A stretch of DNA of 64,000 bases, taken from Pseudorasbora parva (lineage: Eukaryota > Chordata > Actinopteri > Cypriniformes > Gobionidae). How positions within the stretch are numbered: position 1 is the stretch's first letter; the number at the start of each line of letters is the position of its first letter. The notes under the pieces are model-generated. The model had not been told where the DNA came from. It did not search any database and worked only from the letters and a program-made list of their open reading frames with translations. Location of the stretch: contig NC_090176.1 of the NCBI RefSeq assembly GCF_024679245.1, positions 17,849,293 to 17,913,292 on the forward strand. The letters run 5' to 3'. Positions 53,217-61,852 of the stretch are shown piece after piece. Both the position numbers and the translations under genes were made by a program.

Positions 53217-56200
53217 AGACAGCTCATGTTTTTAATAGCTGTAAGTAATTCATAAAATATAAAAAAGCTCAGAAAGCAAATACACAACAAATCAGTCAGA
53301 AACAGGTCACTATGGAAATTTACAAGATAATCTGGCCTTGACTATTATGTACTTGTATCAAAAAATAAGTACAATGTACTTATTGTGTTGATATTGTATT
53401 GCAAAACACTTTGCGATACAATTTGCGGACAGGTGTGGTGGTATGAGTGAGTTTAAGGGTAGGGCTAGGTGTAAGGGATTACACATGTAATTACATATGC
53501 ATTACATACATTTTTTAAAACGCAAGTATTATGTAAAAACATGTATGTACACAATAAGACCATTGTATCAAATTATGAAATTAAATGTTAGTACATAGTA
53601 GTTAAGGCCACCTAATATACAGGTCCTTCTCGAAAAACTAGCATATTGTGATAAAAGTTCATTAATTTCCATTATGTAATTATAAAAGTTAAACTTTCAT
53701 ATGTTTTCTATTTATTGCACACCAACTGAAATATTTCAGGTCTTTTATTGTTTTAATACTGAGGATTTTGACATACAGCTCATGAAAACCCAAAATTACT
53801 ATCTCAAAAAATTAGCATATTTTATCCGACTAATAAAAGAAAAGTGTCTTTAATACAAAAAAAGTCAACCTTCAAATAATTATGTTCAGTTATGCACTCA
53901 ATACTCGGTCGGGAATCCTTTTGCAGAAATGACTGCTTCAATGCGGCGTGGCATGGAGGCGATCAGCCTGTGGCACTGCTGAGGTGTTATGGAGGCCCAG
54001 GATGCTTCGATAGCGGCCTTAAGCTCATCCAGAGTGTTGGGTCTTGCGTCTCTCAACTTTCTCTTCACAATATCCCACAGATTCTCTATGGGGAACAAGT
54101 CAGGAGAGTTGGCAGGCCAATTGAGCACATTAATACCATAGTCAGTAAACCATTTACCAGTGGTTTTGGCACTGTGAGCAGGTGCCAGGTGGTGCTGAAA
54201 AACAAAATCTTCATCTCCATAAAGCTTTTCAGCAGATGGAAGCATGAAGTGCTCCAAAATCTCCTGATAGCTAGCTGCATAGACCCAGCCCTTGATAAAA
54301 CACAGTGGACCAACACCAGCAGCTGACATGGCACCCCAGACCATCACTGACTGTGGGTACTTGACACTGGACTTCAGGCATTTTGGCATTTCCTTCTCCC
54401 CAGTCTTCCTCCAGACTCTGGCACCTTGATTTCCGAATGACATGCAAAATTTGCTTTCATCCGAAAAAAGTACTTTGGACCACTGAGCAACAGTCCAGTG
54501 CTGCTTCTCTGTAGCCCAAAAGTGGCTTGACCTGGGGAATGCGGCACCTGTAGCCCATTTCCTGCACACGCCTGTGCACGGTGGCTCTGGATATTTCTAC
54601 TCCAGACTCAGTCCACTGCTTCCGCAGGTCCCCCAAGGTCTGGAATCGGTCCTTCTCCACAGTCTTCCTCAGGGTCCGGTCACCTCTTCTCGTTGTGCAG
54701 CGTTTTTTGTCACACTTTTTCCTTCCCACAGACTTCCCACTGAGTTGCATTGATACAGCACTCTGGGAACAGCCTATTCATTCAGAAATTTCTTTCTGTG
54801 TCTTACCCTCTCGCTTGAGGGTGTCAATGATGGCCTTCTGGACAGCAGTCAGGTCGGCAGTCTTACCCATGATTGCAGTTTTGAGTAATGAACCAGGCTG
54901 GGAGTTTTTAAAAGCCTCAGGAATCTTTTGCAGGTGTTTAGAGTTAATTAGTTGATTCAGATGATTAGGTTAATAGCTCGTTTAGAGAACCTTTTCATGA
55001 TATGCTAATTTTTTGAGACAGGAATTTTGAGTTCATGAGCTGTATGCCAAAATCATCAGTATTAAAACAATAAAAGACCTGAAATATTTCAGTTGGTGTG
55101 CAATGAATCTTAAATATATAAGAGTTACATTTTTATCAAAGTTCATTATTTTCCATAATGTAATATCACAATATGCTAATTTTTTGAGAAAGACCTGTAA
55201 AGTGAGACTGAGAATCTTTATATAACATCTTTCTGTAGCTTTTTTCGCCAGAAGACCTGGTTAAAGGAATAGTTAACCCAAAAATGAAAATGTGGCTTTT
55301 CATTACAAACCTGAATGACTTACTTTCTGTGGAACACATACAATGAGTCAATGACCAAAACACCAATAGACCAATTTGACTTTCATTGTATGAGGGAAAA
55401 AAAACATTTCCACAGAATAAAATTTAAAAAAATCATTTATTTTTGTAAAGACGTGCGTGAGTAAATGATGACAGAACTGTCATTTTTGGGTGAACCATGT
55501 GCTGACCCTGCTGTCTATTAATTATGATATCAGACAAAAATCTGAAATGCCAAAAGTCTTATATTGTTTTCTGAAAAGTACTTTGGATATTAGCAACCAG
55601 CTGCAACATGTCCTTATTAGTTTCCATGGTTGTTAGTTAAGAACTGCTCTGTTAATTATCTCTCCCTGTGTAGTATCGTTTACGTAAGGTGGTTGTTATT
55701 TTTCCTATGTTTGCCCTGTAGTATCTTGCTTATTTATAATTAAAGGTTGATCTTCATATTCTCTATCATCAAGCACTTTATTTCAGCCACCCACTGTGAC
55801 ACCAGCATTGTTCCCATGTTTTAAAATATGCTAAAAATACCCTGGGAAACAGACAATTACTGTATGAATGCAGCTGGATGTGCGAAATGTGTTGTGATGC
55901 GTGTGGGTTGGTCACAAAATGTGCACTATAATTATTTTCTCTTTTCAAGGTTGCTTTCCCAATTTTGATACAAATCACATTAAATCAAAAACTGAATGAC
56001 GATTGAACAGTGTTTAAAAGCTCTGTGTACATCCTAAATGTCATATTTCCCATTTCCTGTTTAGGAGGAGAACAACTTCTCGAAAAGCTTGTTATGAAAA
56101 CTACAATATTTGATGCGCATGACTTGAAAAAACAAATCCATTATGTCCTCTGCCATGTTATTTTTTTACCTACTGGTTGAGTTGCAGTAGCCTGGCTCTG

Positions 56201-58754
56201 CCTTCCTACGTACTTTCGCTCAATTTTCATTTTCCTTCAGTACTCCATGTGGGATCGCAGTATATTCTCTGGTTTTCTACAGATTTTAACAGGTCCAATC
56301 AGCGAACACATTGAGTGGCTGAGAACTATGACGTTGATGTTGTGCGCTACAGTCTATGGTTTGAGATGACATGTCAGGACTAAACGTTAGCGATTGGTTA
56401 TGGCAGATCCATTAGTTTTAAACTTCAACAGAGTACCTGCCTTCAAGGAAGTTAACGCTTGTCAATGGAGAGTGGCCAGAGTGGCCGAGAGTCTGGTAGG
56501 ACCAGGCTAGAGTTGTAGGGATTGTTCACCCAAAAATGAAAATTGTCACAATTTACTCACCCTCATGTCGGTCCAAACTTGTATGACTTTCTTCTGTGGA
56601 AAACAATAGGAGATATATTAATCCAGTTTCGTTGTCATATAAGACGCATGTTTTAACTGCTCTATATTTTTATAACTATTTATATTAGGAGGTTTTCTAG
56701 GAAGCCTGCAGGTTTCCTTTTAGTCCATTTTATCCTCCTTTTTAATTGAATTAAAAAATTTCTGGGTCAGCATGTGATCATATGACAGGAAACAGGAAGT
56801 AGACTAGCATAAAGGAGGCAGCATGCCAGGTCACAAACCTAACAACTAACCCACTTGCTAGACTTTTAAGTTTTCAAGTTTTTTGTGTTACTTTAAGTTT
56901 CATGTGAATATTGTAAAAACACTTTTTATTATTCACTTTATACTTTTTTTCCCTCATCTTTTTAAACACAACCCCACACAGTTTAAAGGGGGGGTGAAAC
57001 ACTCAGTTTCAGTCAATCTCATGTCAATCTTGAGTACCTATAGAGTAGTATTGCATCCTTCATATCTCTGAAAAGTCTTTAGTTTTATTATATTTATAAA
57101 AGAAATATAGGCTGTACCGAGTCTTTCCGAAAAAAAAGAGCGCCTGGAGGCGTATCGTGTGGGCGGAGCTAAAGAATGACGAGCACCCAAAGCGGTGACG
57201 TCCTCAAGCGTGGGGAAACCCATGGCTATCGATCAGATTCAGCTAATACAGATATGATCCAGAAACAGATCCGGAGGCTAAAATAAATTGACCAGGAGAA
57301 ACAGCAACAGCAGGACGTCCGTCTCTGTGGTATGTACTGTATTTAGTGCCCTGTCAACATTTGTGTGTCTTTACTCGCAGTTTATGAGGACATGATTCGG
57401 TTTATGGACTATTGTATGCGACTAAACCTTAGCAGTAGCAAGCAAAACGGTTTTGCACGTCAGACTAGTGTAACGTACAGAGAACAACAATGGAGTAACT
57501 GTTAGCGCATTATAATGACGAAGCACCCTTTGTGAGAACGCTAGGTTTATGTTTGGGTGGTTTTACAATAAACAAACTGACACCTATATTGGTCAGCTAA
57601 ACAAATGTATTTAAACACAAACCATAGATCGCATGCTCCAAGCATACACAATCGTGTTGTTTACTGATGTTTACTCACGCGACGATAGCCAACAACAGAC
57701 ATTTGAAGCAGTTTTACTCACCGCCTGCTTCCAAAGCAGGACCGAACCTTTATCACTGGGACTGCTCCGTCAAAAACACAGTTCTTTGGTATGATTTGGT
57801 GAAGTCCTGTGACAGCAGTGACCATGGAAATCCACTTCGCGACGCGACTGAAGCGATGTTGTGATGCTTCCCGTCATTTCTGCGTTCAAATCGGTTCAAA
57901 TGCAGCGCTCCTTCCCGGAATGCTGTACTGAAGCGTTGAAGTCGCTTGATGTCTCCCATAGGAATAAAGTGAAGCGTGGCGCGGACTACAACGACATAAG
58001 TGTTCACGGACGAGTGGATCTGCAGCTGAGCGAGTGTTTATGGGCGTGCATTTCCTCTCTCGCTCTAGTCACGCGCTCGCACCACCGGGAGAAGAGCCCG
58101 TACGGCCCATTCAAGGACCTTCCGCTCTATTGACGTCAAGCCGACCCATACTCGAAAAAAACTCTCCGAAACTTGTGAGAAACCGGAAGGAGTATTTTTG
58201 ACACAGAAATACTCCATCAAACGTCCAACATTAGTTTTTGAAACTTTGTCTATGTTTAGGATGGGAATGATATATGGGATATGGGATATGGCTTTGTATC
58301 AGTAGAAACCCTGGAGTATATTAAATGATCTCTGCTAAAACACTGCTGGTCACTTTCAGAAGTTGTAGCGATGCTTTCTTTTCCCAGAGAGAATGTGAAA
58401 CAAATGGTATCATTCTCAGTAATATATATATGGCGCAGTGCAACTGTAGTGCAGTGTAAATATCTCCATTTGTTTTGCACATAAGAATGAAGGTCTTCAG
58501 GTTTGGAACGCCACGAATGTAGTATATTATCTTCAATTACAACATTTACAGCAGCTGAGGAAGATGTGTTTGCTCACTTACCTGAAGAAACCTTTACAGC
58601 CCTCACAGGTCATGGCGTTAAAGTGGTAACCTGTGGATTTGTCTCCGCATACTTGACAAATTTTGGGCTCATCATCCTCCTCAGTTTCTTCCTCAGACCC
58701 ATCACCGTGTCCCGAATCGCCCAGGGGGGAAAGCTCCTCCATTTCTTTACTCAT
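39516..58754 (-). CDS. nr1i2: pregnane X receptor (nuclear receptor 1I2), complete CDS in 8 exons
   Basis: Exons in coding order (- strand): 58754-58582, 52673-52540, 51312-51143, 49935-49658, 49533-49388, 40297-40181, 39837-39732 and 39657-39516. They total 1266 bases, or 421 residues plus TAA, with AG/GT junctions and frame kept throughout. Residues 33-94 form the DNA-binding domain, with zinc ligands C33, C36, C50, C53 and C70, C76, C86, C89 and P-box EGCKG. The hinge is about 95-125 and the ligand-binding domain runs to the C-terminus, with signature [10 protein letters not shown], helix segment [19 protein letters not shown] and an AF-2 helix LWLEII at 412-417. Known of the family: a ligand-activated nuclear factor that binds DNA with RXR and induces xenobiotic-metabolising genes. 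The ATG chosen has A at -3 (tcaggATGa). An in-frame ATG nine codons upstream would sit across a likely splice acceptor, so it was not used. Confidence 0.95.
39732..39837 (-). CDS. nr1i2: nr1i2 coding exon 7
   Basis: The exon is 106 bases, after catccacag and before gtaagg. It encodes [20 protein letters not shown] and then [15 protein letters not shown], covering helices 8-10. Confidence 0.95.
39868..40145. mobile_element. TTAA-type MITE in nr1i2 intron 6
   Basis: TTAA at 39864-39867 then AGGGACAGTTCATCCAAAAA. The right side 'tagggtgagtgaatgatgac' is the inverted counterpart, but the last 20 or so bases have changed. The arms 'caaacctgtatgagtttctt' and 'aagaaatgcatacaggtttg' pair. It fills most of the 343-base intron 6. 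Confidence 0.7.
40181..40297 (-). CDS. nr1i2: nr1i2 coding exon 6
   Basis: The exon is 117 bases. It encodes [20 protein letters not shown] and then [18 protein letters not shown], with a carried base. It follows a 9.1-kb intron filled with transposons. Confidence 0.95.
40668..41714 (+). mobile_element. hAT-like element, 1,047 bp, 5-bp duplication
   Basis: GCATC lies at 40663-40667 and 41715-41719. The inverted termini are AGGGCCGTACCCA and TGGGTACGGCCCT. Comparison with the uninterrupted copy at 19840-20509 supports the boundaries. Five-base duplications occur in the hAT5 group, recalled rather than searched. It carries one exon-like piece. Confidence 0.75.
41116..41168 (+). pseudogene. possible first exon of the hAT-like element
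   Basis: ATG then [17 protein letters not shown], ending GG|gtaagg. A short basic start of the type '[13 protein letters not shown]' is common at the beginning of transposase proteins with a hAT core. The rest of the coding sequence is absent, so this copy is internally deleted. Confidence 0.4.
42887..44090. other. nr1i2 intron 5 segment, AT-rich, nothing recognised
   Basis: It contains many 'aataaaata' runs and a 25-base poly(A) at 43702-43726. No gene or element boundary is supported. The poly(A) run could be a retroposon tail, but no body is evident. Confidence 0.5.
44095..44460 (+). mobile_element. TTAA-type element fragment
   Basis: TTAA at 44091-44094 precedes AGGGTTACTTCAGCGATTAG, the same terminus as 2080-2274 but with a different, longer interior that is shared with 60-350 and 1220-1545. 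A matching piece (gtagaaaccctggagtatat) also occurs at 58302. The right end is missing. Confidence 0.6.
44570..44725 (-). pseudogene. LINE reverse-transcriptase fragment
   Basis: The - strand reads [20 protein letters not shown] and then [15 protein letters not shown]. LDLxAAFDTID is the first catalytic Asp motif of L2/CR1-type reverse transcriptases. A stop follows and neither flank continues the frame. Confidence 0.65.
45123..45389 (+). CDS. THAP-domain exon of a transposon-borne gene
   Basis: [20 protein letters not shown] then [40 protein letters not shown] and so on to AVPTIKV. The C2CH zinc ligands C6, C10, C47 and H50 are all present, with P20, W29 and the AVPTI end motif. This is a complete DNA-binding THAP domain of about 80 residues. 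The frame meets a good donor (gcg|gtgagt) at 45390. The related element at 56987-58258 keeps the same donor context on its - strand. It sits inside transposon termini, so it is not a host gene. No THAP-linked transposase core is present in this copy. Confidence 0.75.
45719..45747. repeat. (CA)n microsatellite
   Basis: About 14 CA units inside the Kolobok-like element, between its two exons. Confidence 0.95.
45873..45982 (-). CDS. second exon-like ORF of the Kolobok-like element
   Basis: The - strand reads [20 protein letters not shown] and then [17 protein letters not shown], ending TG|gtacaa. The sequence resembles the start of fish proteins annotated as P2X7-tail-like, which are common as repeated genes; this is recalled, not searched. 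A decayed counterpart (MAIDQIQ) exists at 57221 on the + strand of the other copy. It would be transcribed towards the THAP exon. Confidence 0.4.
46269..46525 (+). repeat. dispersed repeat R1, copy d
   Basis: 'gatttctgaatgatcctgtgacactgaag' matches the family core with changes; it ends 'cttatcaaccccaaacttttg'. It directly adjoins the Kolobok-like element, which may have inserted into it and removed its left part. Confidence 0.65.
46530..47300. other. nr1i2 intron 5 segment, nothing recognised
   Basis: AT-rich intron sequence with no domain-bearing frame or paired terminus. Confidence 0.5.
47306..47497 (-). other. unassigned basic ORF fragment
   Basis: A 63-codon - strand frame: polar N-terminal half rich in Glu, Ser and Thr, then [20 protein letters not shown]. 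The KRKRRRK cluster looks like a nuclear localisation signal. Base composition is less AT-rich than the surrounding intron. No family is recognised; it may be a retrocopy or transposon fragment. Confidence 0.25.
47683..48530 (-). pseudogene. internally deleted Tc1-like element
   Basis: The left end CACTGATCAGGCATGACATT follows TA at 47681. The - strand N-terminal piece (48420-48282) reads [20 protein letters not shown] and then [20 protein letters not shown], a Tc1-type helix-turn-helix. The C-terminal piece near 47860-47710 reads [18 protein letters not shown] with later stops. The catalytic core is missing and the right terminus is worn. Confidence 0.75.
49000..49310 (-). repeat. dispersed repeat R1, copy e (reversed)
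   Basis: The - strand carries 'gaatgatttctgagggatcacatg', and the + strand 'gtgctgcttaatatttttgt' matches the same family. It ends about 80 bases before nr1i2 exon 5. Confidence 0.65.
49388..49533 (-). CDS. nr1i2: nr1i2 coding exon 5 (LBD signature)
   Basis: The exon is 146 bases, separated from exon 4 by an intron of only 124 bases. It encodes [20 protein letters not shown], then [20 protein letters not shown] and YCLDDAMR. The [10 protein letters not shown] motif of helices 4-5 is intact. Confidence 0.95.
49658..49935 (-). CDS. nr1i2: nr1i2 coding exon 4 (H1-H3 insert and helix 3)
   Basis: The exon is 278 bases, after cctccacag and before gtgaat. It encodes a polar, Ser/Pro-rich segment (residues about 160-220, including [10 protein letters not shown]) and then [20 protein letters not shown]. 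The polar part corresponds to the variable H1-H3 insert, which lines the large pocket in mammalian PXR. The second part is helix 3. Confidence 0.94.
50590..51048. mobile_element. TTAA-type element, right end intact
   Basis: The right end 'gagggtgagtaaattttatt' leads to TTAA at 51049-51052; the left end is not clear. The 122-codon frame 50651-51019 spans it and has no domain. It lies in nr1i2 intron 3. Confidence 0.5.
51143..51312 (-). CDS. nr1i2: nr1i2 coding exon 3 (hinge and helix 1)
   Basis: The exon is 170 bases. It encodes [19 protein letters not shown], then [20 protein letters not shown] and [18 protein letters not shown], ending at gtaaca. The basic hinge and the KTFDxTxxxFxxFR segment are characteristic of PXR. 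Confidence 0.94.
51370..51670 (-). repeat. dispersed repeat R1, copy f
   Basis: 'ttcaaaactttggggtcgat' and 'gctcaccaaggctgcattaa' are the usual outer parts of the family, while the core segment is missing. It lies in nr1i2 intron 2. Confidence 0.65.
51790..52051 (-). mobile_element. Kolobok-like element fragment, copy 3
   Basis: It matches the THAP-side end of the 44766-46264 element in reverse: 'ctccatcaaacgtccaacat', 'gaaactttgtctatgttttg', then 'tttcacccccccctttaa', with TTAA at 52052-52055. The rest is lost. Confidence 0.75.
52056..52535. other. nr1i2 intron 2 segment, nothing recognised
   Basis: AT-rich intron leading from exon 2; no element found. Confidence 0.5.
52540..52673 (-). CDS. 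nr1i2: nr1i2 coding exon 2 (zinc finger 2)
   Basis: The exon is 134 bases, after ttgtaag and before gtaagt. It encodes [20 protein letters not shown], then [16 protein letters not shown] and ISIGMKRE. The C-x5-C-x9-C-x2-C pattern of the second nuclear-receptor finger is complete. Confidence 0.95.
52942..53020. repeat. (TA)n microsatellite
   Basis: About 79 bases of TA in nr1i2 intron 1. The IYIYIY frames across it are artefacts. Confidence 0.97.
53104..53253. repeat. 37-bp inverted repeat around a (CT)n(AT)n core
   Basis: Arm 53104-53140 (atgaattacttacagctact ...) and arm 53217-53253 (... agctgtaagtaattcat) are inverted copies with about two mismatches. The spacer is a CT tract followed by an AT tract. 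It can fold as a hairpin and may be a MITE whose core expanded. Confidence 0.85.
53620..55197 (-). mobile_element. Tc1-like transposon, 1,578 bp
   Basis: TA flanks at 53618-53619 and 55198-55199. The inverted ends start CAGGTC(C/T)TTCTC and pair over about 60 bases ('agcatattgtgat' against 'atcacaatatgct'). It inserted in a repeat of the type '...cacctaatataaagt', whose uninterrupted form is seen near 20790. Confidence 0.9.
53898..54870 (-). pseudogene. nearly intact Tc1-like transposase with disabled catalytic site
   Basis: The start [20 protein letters not shown] is at 54870. There is one stop (TGA after KEISE, about 54782) and one frameshift near 54530. The 223-codon downstream frame holds [40 protein letters not shown] and a normal C-terminus at 53898. 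In the second catalytic segment it reads [13 protein letters not shown], with His (CAC) where Tc1-type transposases have Asp (usual QxDxAPAH). It is therefore unlikely to work even if the breaks were absent. Confidence 0.9.
55265..55500. mobile_element. TTAA-type MITE
   Basis: TTAA at 55261-55264 then AGGAATAGTTAACCCAAAAA; the right side 'gtgagtaaatgatgacagaa ... tttttgggtgaacca' is the inverted counterpart. The final bases have changed. Confidence 0.65.
55501..56510. other. nr1i2 intron 1 segment, nothing recognised
   Basis: No domain-bearing frame. The short 'agcctggctctgccttcc' (56190) and inverted 'ggaccaggctagag' (56498) may be ends of an unidentified repeat. Confidence 0.4.
56517..56620. 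mobile_element. TTAA-type MITE fragment
   Basis: 'agggattgttcacccaaaaatg' and 'tttactcaccctcatgtcgg' are the left half of the common family. No right end. Confidence 0.55.
56987..58258 (-). mobile_element. Kolobok-like element, copy 2 (reversed, right end lost)
   Basis: TTAA at 56983-56986 precedes AGGGGGGGTGAAACACTCAG, the far end of the element at 44766-46264. On the - strand near 57780-57730 the THAP exon's donor context 'caggcg|gtgagtaaaactgcttcaa' survives, but the THAP frame is broken. The remaining terminus is replaced at 58258 by unrelated repeat sequence (gtagaaaccctggagtatat). Confidence 0.75.
58582..58754 (-). CDS. nr1i2: nr1i2 coding exon 1 (A/B region, zinc finger 1)
   Basis: It starts [15 protein letters not shown], runs through an acidic stretch [11 protein letters not shown], then [20 protein letters not shown] and CKGFFR, and ends AG|gtaagt. 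The short acidic A/B region is typical of this receptor. A likely acceptor (acttcag) lies seven bases upstream of the ATG, so a non-coding first exon is expected further upstream. Confidence 0.95.
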
Positions 58755-58781
58755 CCTGATCTGAAGTAAGCACTGCAACAC

Positions 58782-59830
58782 AAGAGACTAAATCACTCAT
58801 ATGGCTTATTAACACTCATATGGTTATGTCAACAAATAATATGACTACATGCAGAGATTATTGAATTGTAAAAAAACAAAACAAAAAGAAAACCTAAACC
58901 TGCTGAACATCCACAGATAGGCTGCATTTACTAAACTACTAGCTACATACATAGTACACAAAATACTATTAATCCTACAGTATTAAGACCACAATCACTG
59001 CAAGTACCTCATACTGTCCTGCACTACTGTTTTAATACCAGCACCTGCTTTAATCCTCACCTTTTGCACATCCTCATAATATTTGCACAACCTCAGAATC
59101 TTCCTCTGGCAAACAAAATCCAGCAAACAATGTCCAGAGATATATGCACTCAGTAGAGAACGTTAATATTTTGATTGGTCTTGGTGGATTAATTTTACAC
59201 AGGAAATTTGCATTTGTCTGTTTAGCACTTGTTCATAGTGTTGTGCATGCATTGTTGTTATGCATTTATTTCATTTTTTTCTAGTGTGTATAATCACATT
59301 GCACCTGTTCAATGACAAAGGAGGAAGGACAATACCATTCTTCATTAAATTGTATTATTTAAATTATGGTAATATTAGCACATATTAGTTAAAAATATGT
59401 TTGTACTGGTTCTAACAGGTAGACAAGGACAGAAAAGGAGGACAATGTGACTGCCATTACACACAATCTATAAAAACAGTCAAAAGCATTTGATATATGG
59501 CAGTGGAACTCCTTTCATTTCTATTAACGAAAAGATGCAATTGTTAAAAGGTCTGACAAATGGTTTGACACTGTTGATTCTTTCCTGTTCATTTATAATC
59601 CACTTGTACGAGTCATCAATAAACACCCTCTTTAATTTCTACTAAGACAAGACAAGACAATTAACATTACAATAGTGTATTAAACTCAAAAATACCACAT
59701 CCACAACCTTGCCACCAAACCTGTATGAACATCCAAATTATAAAATAACAGTGAATAAAACATGTATTAACCATTACAGAGTTAGTTGCGAGTAGACTGA
59801 ATAGCTCACGCCGTAAAACAGCAGGTGTTT
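58782..59830. other. region upstream of nr1i2 coding exon 1, nothing recognised
   Basis: AT-rich sequence, probably intron of the nr1i2 transcript if a 5' UTR exon exists further upstream. No element found. Confidence 0.4.
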
Positions 59831-59848
59831 AAAGTTCAGAAAACATAC

Positions 59849-60050
59849 CCTTTGCACGATCCGTGTTACGCAGAAATCTGGAGTGTGTCCTCCAGGGCAA
59901 GACCTTTATCCTAAATAAGCCATTGAAAGAACCCAGCGCACGCACACACACAATGCCAAAGAAAGCTGAATTTGTGTTGCCATGGTATCTACATGGGACC
60001 ACTAAGCATTGGTCAAGACAGACTCCCTCTCCCATAACACTGACGTGCCT
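59849..60050 (-). promoter_or_regulatory. possible non-coding first exon or promoter region of nr1i2
   Basis: Coding exon 1 appears to begin with an acceptor, so a 5' UTR exon is expected upstream. This GC-richer patch on the - strand ends with a usable donor (caaag|ggtatgt). Position and donor are the only support; no TATA box or CpG island is evident. Confidence 0.2.
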
Positions 60051-60079
60051 GCAGCATAATCATCTATATGGTTAGTCAG

Positions 60080-61495
60080 GTTGAGTGACGGTTCATGTCT
60101 GATTATGGATTTTATTTTTAAAATAAAAAAAGACAAAGTGAATAAAATTGGTGTCCAATAACAAAATGCACTATTTATTTTTCTGCCTCTTTTTCTTATA
60201 ATTACATTGTTGTCATATTGGATAAAACAGCCAATTTGTTGTTATAAATAGTTGATTTAATCATTTTAATTTAATTTGAACTGTCAAAACTAAGACTTTT
60301 GTGTAATGAATGAACACTTCCAATTCATCAAAAGATTTTGTACTAGGAATTAAAATTTGAACATAAAAATAGAATATGAACCTTTTGTAATATTATTAGA
60401 GTAAAAATGGAGTAATGATGCTGACAATTCACCTTTAACATCACAGGAATTAATTGCATTTTAAAATATATTACAATCAAAAACTGATCATTTATATGTT
60501 CTGGCAGGGTTTCCTTCTAAAATGTGCATTCCCAGGGCTAAATATCACATAATTGGGGTCGCTTCAACCTGCGGACTTGGCAAACGTGCAATGGCTTGTT
60601 GGACAGTAACGGCAGGGGCAGGTCTTTGCGAACGGTCAAATTTCATAAAAGACTTCTTTAACCTTTAACTTTTCGACTTCAAACTTAATAATATTTAGGC
60701 TAACAGAATAAATTGATCCAAAGGGGCAAAACAATAAAACAACCAAATATTAATTGTGTACTACAATGCTTTATGTAGAAGTGCAGAACAAGAGAGAAGG
60801 TTTAGTTAAATTGATTTCAGTTGGTACGGAAAACTCAGAAAGTTTGCAATTGCTAAATAAATTCTCACTTACCAACACAAAATGTAAATGGACTGCATTT
60901 ATTGACTCAAATATGACCGTTTGGGACCGTTGACTCAAATATGAAAATCTATTGGAATTGAGATCTGATAGGGGTAATGTAATAGAGGCATGAATAACTT
61001 TAATTTCAGTTTGCTTATCACACAAGAAATCTCATTGCTATTAGGAGACTTGAAATACAGCACAAAATTGATATGGGCTATTTTTCATAGTTTAGGGATC
61101 TTGACAGCCTGGTCACCATGCACTTTCATTATATGGAAAATATCCGCTTCAATATTCTGCTGGCCTAATACTTTTGTGTTCTATGCAGGTTGGGAAGGAT
61201 ATGGTTTTCTTATTGGATGAGCTAACAGGGAAAATTCTCAGAACTGGCTATACGTTCTGGCAAAGTTCTCTCAAAATTATGAACAAATGTTGTCCCAGGA
61301 ACATTAATACAATCGGTTTTTTTTTAACAATCTTTTCAAAACATTAGCACAAAAATATTATAATTAATTTAATGTTTTTTACCTGAAACGTTTTAGTTGC
61401 CATTTTATGTTTTTTATTTTTTATTTTAATGTTGTTTCAGAACATTCAAAAGTAACATTCCCATCATGTCTGCAAAATTATAAAATGTAATGTTC
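60080..61495. other. intergenic, mostly unassigned
   Basis: A short R1-type piece lies at about 60405-60480 ('catcacaggaattaattgca'). The stretch 60530-60650 is GC-richer (ggtcgcttcaacctgcggac) but matches nothing I know. Confidence 0.4.
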
Positions 61496-61501
61496 CCTTA
61501 A

Positions 61502-61852
61502 AGGTGTCATATAATGCCATTTTTTTACAAGTTAATATGATTATTTAGTGTCTAAATGAAAACTTTGTAATATACTTTCATTAAAAATTCTCATTAGTAT
61601 TGTAAGAAAACACCAATTTTACCAGGTCAAAAACAGCTCTGTTTTCAGCAAGCCATTTCAGTATACGGCTTTAAATGATAAATGACCCGCCCCTCTGTTC
61701 TGTGAGCCGACATGACGAGTGTTGGCCTTGATAACAGTTGAGGCGAAAAAAATGGCGACGGGAATCTCTGAGGACAGATCTGTGAAACTTTATCAATTTT
61801 AACCGGAGTCGGCCCTGGGACAAGATGACAGCACCAACGAAAATCGTCAATT
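61502..61852. mobile_element. TTAA-type element, left part
   Basis: TTAA at 61498-61501 then AGGTGTCATATAATGCCATT, a frequent fish MITE start. It runs until the LINE sequence begins. The right end is outside the window or lost. Confidence 0.5.

Noticed and set aside
53892..54326. 144-codon ORF on the + strand
   Set aside because: It is antisense to the Tc1-like transposase at 53898-54870.
58755..58781. Upstream in-frame ATG giving a longer PXR (MLQCLLQIR before MSKEM)
   Set aside because: A splice acceptor (acttcag) lies just before the chosen ATG, so the upstream codons are probably intron.
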